Origin: Blautia caecimuris
GTDB taxonomy: Bacteria; Bacillota; Clostridia; Lachnospirales; Lachnospiraceae
DNA length: 38,210 bases
Assembly (NCBI RefSeq): GCF_024622975.1
Contig: NZ_JANJZT010000030.1
Location: 1 to 38,210 of the forward strand
Direction of reading: 5' to 3'
The notes under the pieces are model-generated. The model did not search any database. It was not told where the DNA came from and was given only the letters and a program-made list of their open reading frames with translations. The position numbers were made by a program, and so were the translations under genes. Below are positions 32,592-38,210 of this stretch, in pieces (the first letter of the stretch is position 1; every line of letters starts with the position of its first letter).

Positions 32592-35225
32592 TTATTTCCC
32601 CAGTTTTCTCTGTACAGCCTTCACGATCTCCATGATCGGGATGATCAGAACTGCAAGGCCAAGAGCGATCACGTATTCCGTGAAATCAATTGGTGTAAAC
32701 TGGAATGCTTTTGCAATAAACGGAACCTCGATTACAACTGTTGTCAGGATCAGGGAAACAACCATTGCACCATACAGGAATTTATTATGGCTGTTCAGTT
32801 TAAAGATAGATCCCCGGCGGCTTCTCATGTTAAGGGAATGGAAAATTTCCACCATAGAAAGGGTAAGGAATGCCATGGTTGTTCCGTCTGCACTGTTTAC
32901 AAATTCCCATGCGCCGGATTCGATTCTGTGACCTACCAGATAGGAGATCATAACAAGAACAGTTACAACGGCGCCCTGGAAAAATACGTCAAATCCCATT
33001 CCTCCGGCAAAAATACCTTCTTTCGGATCACGAGGCTTTTTCTTCATAATGTCTGCTTCGCTCTTTTCAAGTCCGAGAGCCAGAGCAGGGAAACAGTCTG
33101 TAATCAGGTTGATCCAGAGAAGATGTACCGGTTTCAGTATAGTAAATCCGATCATAGTAGAAAAGAAGATTGCCAGAACCTCTGCCAGATTGGAGGCAAG
33201 CAGGAACTGGATTGCCTTACGGATGTTCGCATAAATACGGCGTCCCTCTTCTACTGCGGATACGATGGTTGCAAAGTTATCGTCTGCCAGTACCATATCG
33301 GCTACATTTTTGGTTACGTCTGTTCCGGTGATTCCCATACCTACGCCAATGTCAGCGCTCTTAATGGACGGAGCGTCATTAACGCCGTCACCGGTCATGG
33401 CAGTGATCATGCCTTTCTTTTTCCATGCATTTACAATACGTACTTTATGCTCCGGCTGAACTCGGGCATATACAGAAAACTCTTCGATTCTGTTCTGGAA
33501 ATCCTCATCGCTGATCTCATTAAGCTGTGCGCCTGTGATAGCCTGAGAAGGATCGGAAAGGATTCCAAGCTCCATACCGATGGCAACTGCGGTATCCTTA
33601 TGGTCTCCGGTAATCATAATAGGACGGATTCCTGCTTCACGGCACTCTACGATTGCAGCCTTAACCTCCGGACGGACCGGATCGATCATTCCGGAAAGTC
33701 CCAGATAGGTAAGTTCCTGTTCCAGAAATGCAGGCTCTGTACTCTCCGGCATTTTGTCCCATTCACGGCATGCGCCGCAGAGAACACGAAGAGCTCTGTC
33801 AGCCATTGCTTTGTTACTTTTCAGAATAGATGCTCTGATCTCTTCTGTCATAGGAACCTTTGCGCCGTTTACAATCGCATGGGTACAGCATTTCAGCACC
33901 TCGTCAGGAGCACCCTTGGTAAACTGGATGATCTGGTTTTCTTTTGTTTTGTGAACGGTGGACATCATTTTACGCATGGAATCAAAAGGAGCTTCTCCCA
34001 CACGTACGTATTCTTCTTTTAACTGTGTCTTTGGCAGGCCGTTTTTAGCCGCATCGTTTACAAGAGCACATTCGGTAGGCTCTCCAACTGCCTCTCCCGC
34101 TTCTGCATCGTATTCTGCATCTGAACAGAGAGCCATTGCGATCTCCAGATTCTGCTCATTGTCAGCCACATGCTCCACAACTGTCATTTTGTTCTGGGTT
34201 AATGTACCTGTTTTATCAGAGCAGATGATCTGTGTACATCCAAGAGTTTCCACTGCAGTCAGCTTACGGATGATGGCGTTGCGTTTGGACATATTTGTCA
34301 CGCCAATGGAAAGTACAATGGTCACAACCGCTGCCAGACCTTCCGGAATAGCCGCAACTGCAAGAGATACTGCAACCATAAAGGTGCTGAGGATGGTATC
34401 GCCGCTGATTCCTGAACGGAACAGTCCTACTGCAAAAATCACTGCGCAGATACCGATAACAAGTATGGTAAGGATCTTACTCAGCTGGTTCAGTTTTATC
34501 TGAAGAGGTGTTGCATCGTCTTTTGCCTGAGAAAGAGCCTGAGCAATTTTACCCATTTCTGTGTTCATACCGGTTCCGGTAATGACAACCTTGCCGCGTC
34601 CGTAAACAACTGTAGAACCCATGTAGGCCATATTTTTACGATCTCCCAAGGGAACGTCCTTCTCTCCTCCAAGCTGAAGAAGATCTGTGATTTTATTTGC
34701 CGGAACTGATTCTCCTGTGAGAGCAGCTTCCTCAATTTTCAGACTTGCAGCTTCAATGATACGTCCGTCAGCCGGAACTGCATCTCCTGCTTCCAGAAGC
34801 ACAACATCTCCGGGAACAAGCTCGTCACTTTTCAGTGTCACTACTTTTCCGTCACGGAGTACCTTGCTGGTAGCGGCTGCAATTTCCTGTAAAGCCTCAA
34901 TTGCAGCTTCTGCCTTACTTTCCTGGACAACACCCAGTACTGCATTAATAATTACAACTGCAAGAATAATAATAACGTCAGCAAAAGACTCGCCTTCATA
35001 AAAAGCTGTGATTCCGGAAATTGCCGCAGCCACGATCAGGATAATGATCATCGGGTCTGCAAGTTCCCCTAAAAATCTCTTTAAAAGAGAAGTCTTTTTC
35101 CCTTTTTCCAGTTCATTCTTTCCGAATCTGGACAGTCTCTGCTGTGCTTCACCTGTTGACAGTCCCTGTTCGGAAGAATTCTGTTCTTTTAAAACTTCCT
35201 CACAGCTTGACAGATATTCTTTCAT
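32592..35225 (-). CDS. P2-type cation-transporting ATPase, probable Mn2+ (or Mn2+/Ca2+) exporter
   Basis: An 877-residue P-type ATPase of the P2A/P2B kind, pumping a divalent cation out of the cell. It has the N-terminal cation-ATPase domain (LSTGEAQQRLSRFGKNEL), actuator motif TGES, the M4 site AAIPEGLAAV, the phosphorylation site CSDKTGTLT, the KGAPDEVL nucleotide site and the hinge TGDGVNDAP, plus a C-terminal four-helix cation-ATPase domain. Families of this type are usually labelled calcium pumps. The yybP-ykoY-like leader upstream points to manganese, as for the Lactococcus YoaB and Streptococcus MgtA-type pumps. I start at ATG 35225 after GGAGGCAAT; an ATG 8 codons earlier would place that site inside the gene. 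Higher GC than the polysaccharide genes. Confidence 0.92.
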   Translation of the reverse strand: MKEYLSSCEEVLKEQNSSEQGLSTGEAQQRLSRFGKNELEKGKKTSLLKRFLGELADPMIIILIVAAAISGITAFYEGESFADVIIILAVVIINAVLGVVQESKAEAAIEALQEIAAATSKVLRDGKVVTLKSDELVPGDVVLLEAGDAVPADGRIIEAASLKIEEAALTGESVPANKITDLLQLGGEKDVPLGDRKNMAYMGSTVVYGRGKVVITGTGMNTEMGKIAQALSQAKDDATPLQIKLNQLSKILTILVIGICAVIFAVGLFRSGISGDTILSTFMVAVSLAVAAIPEGLAAVVTIVLSIGVTNMSKRNAIIRKLTAVETLGCTQIICSDKTGTLTQNKMTVVEHVADNEQNLEIAMALCSDAEYDAEAGEAVGEPTECALVNDAAKNGLPKTQLKEEYVRVGEAPFDSMRKMMSTVHKTKENQIIQFTKGAPDEVLKCCTHAIVNGAKVPMTEEIRASILKSNKAMADRALRVLCGACREWDKMPESTEPAFLEQELTYLGLSGMIDPVRPEVKAAIVECREAGIRPIMITGDHKDTAVAIGMELGILSDPSQAITGAQLNEISDEDFQNRIEEFSVYARVQPEHKVRIVNAWKKKGMITAMTGDGVNDAPSIKSADIGVGMGITGTDVTKNVADMVLADDNFATIVSAVEEGRRIYANIRKAIQFLLASNLAEVLAIFFSTMIGFTILKPVHLLWINLITDCFPALALGLEKSEADIMKKKPRDPKEGIFAGGMGFDVFFQGAVVTVLVMISYLVGHRIESGAWEFVNSADGTTMAFLTLSMVEIFHSLNMRSRRGSIFKLNSHNKFLYGAMVVSLILTTVVIEVPFIAKAFQFTPIDFTEYVIALGLAVLIIPIMEIVKAVQRKLGK

Positions 35226-35393
35226 ATTGCCTCCATTTCTGTGCAGCATGTTTGAGTTTCTGCACGCTTTTGTTTTATTTCTGAGGGCATTTCCAAATAA
35301 AATTTTATCCGGTCTGCCAAAGAATACGGCGTGTGATGTTCACTCCTTTCTGACACTTCTCCTACCTTTCATTATACCCGGATTCTGCATTTT

Positions 35394-35520
35394 CAAAAAC
35401 AAAAAGACTTATCTCAGGATTCCTCCCAAAGATAAGTCTCGCTGTTTCAAACAAAACCAGGTCTCCCAGCCATGATGTTGATTCTGTTACGCCTTTACGG
35501 TGTTAGCTACTCCCTTACAC
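35394..35520 (-). promoter_or_regulatory. yybP-ykoY-type manganese riboswitch
   Basis: Minus-strand RNA from about 35520 contains the two conserved loops of the class: AAGGGAGUAGC (35516-35506) and AAUCAACAUCAUGGCUGGG (35483-35465), then the closing segment CAGCGAGACUU (35444-35434), in the right order and spacing. The last segment also forms the left arm of the terminator at 35405-35439. Binding Mn2+ would hold the segment in the aptamer's closing stem and let transcription continue into the ATPase gene. Placement before a P2-type ATPase is a known association of this class. The assignment is by eye, without a covariance-model search. Confidence 0.8.
35405..35439 (-). terminator. Riboswitch expression platform terminator
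   Basis: A perfect 10-bp stem (AGACTTATCT with AGATAAGTCT on the minus strand) and a 15-base loop, followed by TTTTTGTTTTTG. It shares its left arm with the 3' part of the riboswitch aptamer, so terminator and closed aptamer exclude each other. It lies about 180 bases before the ATPase start. Confidence 0.85.
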
Positions 35521-35540
35521 CTGTTGTATTCATTTCTGCT

Positions 35541-35569
35541 ATTATGCATCATTTCCGGGAAAAATGCAA
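35541..35569 (-). promoter_or_regulatory. Promoter of the riboswitch-ATPase transcript
   Basis: TTGCAT (35569-35564), a 17-base spacer, then CATAAT (35546-35541) on the minus strand. The start would be near 35534, about 14 bases before the riboswitch core. The spacing is ideal and each hexamer differs from consensus at one or two positions. Confidence 0.65.
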
Positions 35570-35608
35570 CTGTTTTTTTATTTTTCTTTATACGAAACAA
35601 TACTATGC

Positions 35609-35651
35609 GAACATCAGCCTGTGATATTTATATTCCCCCGGGCTGATGTTC
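35609..35651. repeat. 11-bp perfect inverted repeat between the divergent promoters
   Basis: gaacatcagcc (35609-35619) and ggctgatgttc (35641-35651) are exact inverses with 21 bases between them. Neither side is followed by a T run on its own strand, so it is not a terminator. It lies upstream of both the ATPase promoter and the sdaAB promoter and could be an operator or a transcript hairpin. No further function is visible. Confidence 0.55.
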
Positions 35652-35690
35652 AAAAAGAAAATATAAATATTAATTTTTTTCCATTTATGG

Positions 35691-35696
35691 TACAAT
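35691..35696 (+). promoter_or_regulatory. Extended -10 promoter of the sdaAB operon
   Basis: TGG followed by TACAAT forms an extended -10 element. The -35 region (35668-35673, TATTAA) is poor, in keeping with extended -10 promoters. The start would fall near 35703, giving a leader of about 48 bases with GATGAGG as the ribosome site. Confidence 0.55.
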
Positions 35697-35750
35697 ACTA
35701 TTTACATAAGTCATAGACAAATGACGGATACAGAAAGATGAGGATTTTTT

Positions 35751-36431
35751 ATGACATTTATCAGCGCTTTTAATGTACTGGGTCCGGAAATGATCGGTCC
35801 TTCCAGTTCTCATACGGCAGGCGCCTGCTCCATTGCTCTGCTTGCTCAGCAAATGGCAGACAGCCCTGTAAAGGATGTGGAATTTGTACTTTATAATTCT
35901 TTTGCTCAGACCTATAAGGGCCACGGAACGGATCTGGCTCTTCTTGGAGGGGTCATGGGTTTTTCAACAGACGACAAGCGTATACCAAAGGCTTTTTCCA
36001 TTGCAGAAGAAAGAGGTATTTCCTACCGCTTTATCGAGGCAGCCCAAGATCCGGACATTCATCCAAACACTGTGGATATCCATATTACCTGCCAGAGCGG
36101 ACGCTCTTATTCTGTCCGCGGTGAATCTCTGGGCGGCGGAAAAATGCGTATCAGCCGGATCAATCATATTGATGTGGATTTTTCCGGAGAGTACAGCACT
36201 CTGATCATTATTCATTATGACAGGCCGGGAGTTCTCGCTCATATTACAGGATGTCTCAGTGAAAAAAATGTCAATATTGCTTTTATGAAGCTTTTCCGTG
36301 AAACAAAGGGAGACATTGCCTACAGCATCATTGAGTTTGACGGTACGCTGCCTGATGACGCAGAGGATCAGATCTCGCTGAATCCCAATGTTCAGGATGT
36401 TATTTTTATACCAATTCAAAGGAGAATATAA
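35751..36431 (+). CDS. sdaAB: L-serine dehydratase, iron-sulfur type, beta subunit
   Basis: A 226-residue partner of SdaAA in the enzyme that turns L-serine into pyruvate and ammonia. The N-terminal domain carries the conserved GPSSSHTAGACS (about residues 17-28) and KGHGTDLALLGG. A C-terminal ACT domain (about 145-215) begins LIIIHYDRPGVLAHIT and continues NVNIAFMKLFRE. The ACT domain may hold the regulatory serine site. The start ATG at 35751 follows GATGAGGATTTTTT. sdaAA begins 2 bases after its stop, so the pair is one transcript. Two-subunit enzymes of this kind are typical of Bacillota. Confidence 0.95.
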   Translation: MTFISAFNVLGPEMIGPSSSHTAGACSIALLAQQMADSPVKDVEFVLYNSFAQTYKGHGTDLALLGGVMGFSTDDKRIPKAFSIAEERGISYRFIEAAQDPDIHPNTVDIHITCQSGRSYSVRGESLGGGKMRISRINHIDVDFSGEYSTLIIIHYDRPGVLAHITGCLSEKNVNIAFMKLFRETKGDIAYSIIEFDGTLPDDAEDQISLNPNVQDVIFIPIQRRI

Positions 36432-36433
36432 TC

Positions 36434-37309
36434 ATGGATTTTAAAAATGCTCAGGAGCTTCTGGAGCTTTGCCATACAAACAATCTTCCTGTTTCTGCAA
36501 TTATGAAAAAAAGAGAGTGTATTCTGGGCGGAACAACAGAAAAAGCTATTTATGATCAAATGAACCATTCTCTTCAGATTATGAGAGACTCTGTCACATC
36601 TCCTATTCAGTCCCCCCAAAAATCAATCGGAGGTCTGATCGGAGGGGAGGCTCAGCTTGTGAACCAGCACCGGGTTGGAGGCAATTCCATCTGCGGACCG
36701 GTTCTTTCCAAAGCAATCGCCTATTCAATGGCTGTTCTGGAAACAAACACAACTATGGGACTGATCGTTGCTGCTCCTACCGCCGGTTCTTCCGGTGTGA
36801 TCCCCGGTCTTCTTCTGGCTCTTCAGGAAGAATATCAGCTGGAAGATAAAGAAATCATTGACGCACTTTTTAATGCAAGCGCCATTGGATATCTTGCCAT
36901 GAGAAACGCCACTGTAGCAGGCGCTGTAGGCGGCTGTCAGGCCGAGGTAGGAGTGGCTTCTGCCATGGCTGCCTCAGCCGCTGTGGAGCTAATGGGCGGC
37001 ACAGCGGATCAGTGTCTCCATGCTGCAACATCTGTTCTTATGAATTTCCTCGGGCTTGTATGTGATCCCATCGGCGGACTTGTGGAATGCCCGTGCCAGG
37101 GACGAAACGCTGCCGGAGTTGCAGTTGCTCTTACTGCCGCAGAGCTTTCTTTAGGCGGCATCAAACAGCTGATCCCTTTTGATGAAATGCTTCAGACCAT
37201 GTACCAGGTAGGAAGACAGATCCCGCCCGGACTGCGTGAAACAGCTCTCGGAGGCTGCGCCGCTACCCCTGCCGGAAAAAAACTGGGCTGTAAAATTTGT
37301 CCCAGATAA
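36434..37309 (+). CDS. sdaAA: L-serine dehydratase, iron-sulfur type, alpha subunit
   Basis: A 291-residue catalytic subunit that binds a [4Fe-4S] cluster through conserved cysteines, visible as NSICGPV, LVCDPIGGLVECPC and the C-terminal GCKICPR. The glycine-rich AAPTAGSSGVIPG and GAVGGCQAEVGVASAMAAS segments line the active site. AGGAG lies 10 bases upstream of the ATG. It follows sdaAB almost without a gap and is followed by a HAD phosphatase 19 bases on, which may share the transcript. The enzyme is oxygen-sensitive and fits an anaerobe. Confidence 0.95.
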   Translation: MDFKNAQELLELCHTNNLPVSAIMKKRECILGGTTEKAIYDQMNHSLQIMRDSVTSPIQSPQKSIGGLIGGEAQLVNQHRVGGNSICGPVLSKAIAYSMAVLETNTTMGLIVAAPTAGSSGVIPGLLLALQEEYQLEDKEIIDALFNASAIGYLAMRNATVAGAVGGCQAEVGVASAMAASAAVELMGGTADQCLHAATSVLMNFLGLVCDPIGGLVECPCQGRNAAGVAVALTAAELSLGGIKQLIPFDEMLQTMYQVGRQIPPGLRETALGGCAATPAGKKLGCKICPR

Positions 37310-37328
37310 AAATACAGGAAGAACAGCT

Positions 37329-38030
37329 ATGATAAAAACCGTTATTTTTGATATTGATAATACCCTTTATGATTATGACAGCGCGCATCTTTTTGGAATG
37401 GAAGCACTGACAGCCTACTGTATAAAAGAATTTCACATTTCTGAACAACAGATACGTTCCTGTTATGACAAGGCTATGAAGATCATGGCAAAACGCATTG
37501 GCACAGACAGCGCTGCCATTCACAGCCGGATGCTTCGTTTCCAGTGTATGACAGAGCTTTTGTCCCAGCCGCTTTTTCCTCATGTAGAAAATATGTATCA
37601 TGCTTACTGGGATACCATGATCGCCAATGCAAAACCTTCGCCTGGCATTCTGAAGGTACTTGAAGAGCTGAAAACACGTCATATCCGAATCGGCATCGGA
37701 ACAGATATGACAGCCAGTATTCAGTTTAAAAAGCTGAAAAAGTTTGGATTTGATTCCTATCTTGACTTTGTCGTCACAAGTCAGGAAACAGGCGTTGAAA
37801 AACCCCATCCGCATTTTTTTGAGGTCTGTCTGGAAAAGGCCGGATGCGCTGCGGATTCCTGTGTTTTTATTGGAGATAATCTGAAAAAAGATGTGCAGGG
37901 CGCCTGTGACTGCGGACTCTTTGGTGTGTGGTACAGTCAGGAAAAAATCCCTGAAAAAGAAAATAGATTTCCCGTGATCACAACATTTACTGATCTGGAA
38001 AAATTTCTTCAGGTGTGTAAGATCTTATGA
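37329..38030 (+). CDS. HAD-superfamily hydrolase (YjjG-like phosphatase)
   Basis: A 233-residue haloacid dehalogenase-type phosphatase, subfamily I. Motif I is VIFDIDNTLYDYD (nucleophile Asp at residue 8), motif II IGIGTDMTAS, motif III the Lys of GVEKPHPHFF, and motif IV VFIGDNLKKDVQG. The alpha-helical cap lies between motifs I and II (about 20-95). Likely a small-molecule phosphatase acting on nucleotides or sugar phosphates; the substrate is unknown. I begin at ATG 37329, preceded by AGGAAGAACAGCT. A longer frame reaching back to 37236 lies inside sdaAA and lacks any homologous N-terminus. Confidence 0.9.
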   Translation: MIKTVIFDIDNTLYDYDSAHLFGMEALTAYCIKEFHISEQQIRSCYDKAMKIMAKRIGTDSAAIHSRMLRFQCMTELLSQPLFPHVENMYHAYWDTMIANAKPSPGILKVLEELKTRHIRIGIGTDMTASIQFKKLKKFGFDSYLDFVVTSQETGVEKPHPHFFEVCLEKAGCAADSCVFIGDNLKKDVQGACDCGLFGVWYSQEKIPEKENRFPVITTFTDLEKFLQVCKIL

Positions 38031-38148
38031 TTTTACACGCCTGAAAACTCTAAAAGATTTAAAATTATTACCCATAAAAAAGTTATACATCAAAACACTG
38101 ACTTATTTGACGCTTACAAGCTCTATCTGATTACATCCTTGCGGAGCG

Positions 38149-38204
38149 TTTTTTGTTTACCAGAAAAGTCAGTACAGAATATATTTTTCCCGGTAAACAA
38201 AAAA
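38149..38204. repeat. 13-bp inverted repeat at the right edge
   Basis: ttttttgtttacc (38149-38161) and ggtaaacaaaaaa (38192-38204) are exact inverses with 30 bases between. The left arm follows ttgcggagcgt, whose AGCGT can pair with ACGCT at 38110-38114 to make a weak terminator for the HAD gene ending in a T run. The pair may be a bidirectional terminator or the edge of a small repeat; the window stops just after it. Nothing else is recognisable in 38031-38148. Confidence 0.45.
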
Positions 38205-38210
38205 AGTAGC

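Noticed and set aside
32787..34022. A 411-codon plus-strand open frame opposite the cation ATPase
   Set aside because: The ATPase on the other strand carries all P-type motifs. The antisense frame shows no family pattern.
35305..35343. A 12-codon possible leader peptide (GTG start) before the ATPase gene
   Set aside because: The GTG is fused to the only ribosome-like site with no spacer, and nothing links it to control of the pump.
35371..35376. TATAAT on the minus strand between the riboswitch terminator and the ATPase
   Set aside because: No -35 element at a fitting distance (the nearest TTGAAA leaves only 14 bases). A promoter here would bypass the riboswitch.
1..38210. CRISPR array, tRNA or rRNA genes
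   Set aside because: I saw no regularly spaced direct repeats, no cloverleaf-like segments and no rRNA-like conserved blocks on either strand.

Overview
The window looks like chromosome from a low-GC Gram-positive anaerobe of the Clostridia, most plausibly a gut Lachnospiraceae. The grounds are strong AGGAGG-type ribosome sites, a two-subunit iron-sulfur serine dehydratase, LytR-CpsA-Psr and class B sortase-type proteins, fused Wzz/BY-kinases and a PHP-type tyrosine phosphatase. The species cannot be named from this sequence.

About 32 kb (445-32349, all minus strand, read from right to left) is one exopolysaccharide/capsule locus. One clear sigma-A promoter (32427-32456) precedes it. Reading with transcription, the conserved front is: priming sugar-phosphate transferase, CpsB-type phosphatase, a secreted Ig-like protein, two tandem Wzz-BY-kinase fusions, a small anchored Ig-like protein, a VanZ-LCP fusion, a sortase B fold that has lost its catalytic Cys and His, and a secreted acidic protein closed by a GC-rich hairpin. 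Then come the variable, visibly AT-rich genes: glycosyltransferases (DUF1972 type, three other GT4/GT2, one GT32-like), Wzy polymerase, two acyltransferases, a sulfotransferase-like protein, Wzx flippase and a phosphocholine block. That block holds LicD, a LicC-LicA fusion, an anchored metallophosphoesterase, a second LicC-type cytidylyltransferase and a BCCT transporter. An alpha/beta hydrolase, a VanZ gene broken by an in-frame TAG, a SLATT membrane protein and a small orphan ORF follow. rmlA and rmlB close the locus. The left edge carries the end of an IS66-family element.

Together the genes predict a Wzx/Wzy-dependent heteropolysaccharide. It would be built on undecaprenyl phosphate, include a dTDP-6-deoxyhexose (probably rhamnose), be O-acylated and phosphocholine-decorated, be possibly sulfated, and be attached to the wall by the LCP protein. 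rmlC and rmlD are not in the window.

Right of the locus is a P2-type cation ATPase gene (minus strand) behind what reads as a yybP-ykoY manganese riboswitch with its own promoter and intrinsic terminator, so the pump is probably a Mn2+ (or Mn2+/Ca2+) exporter. Divergent from it on the plus strand are sdaAB, sdaAA and a HAD phosphatase. I saw no tRNA, rRNA or CRISPR array.
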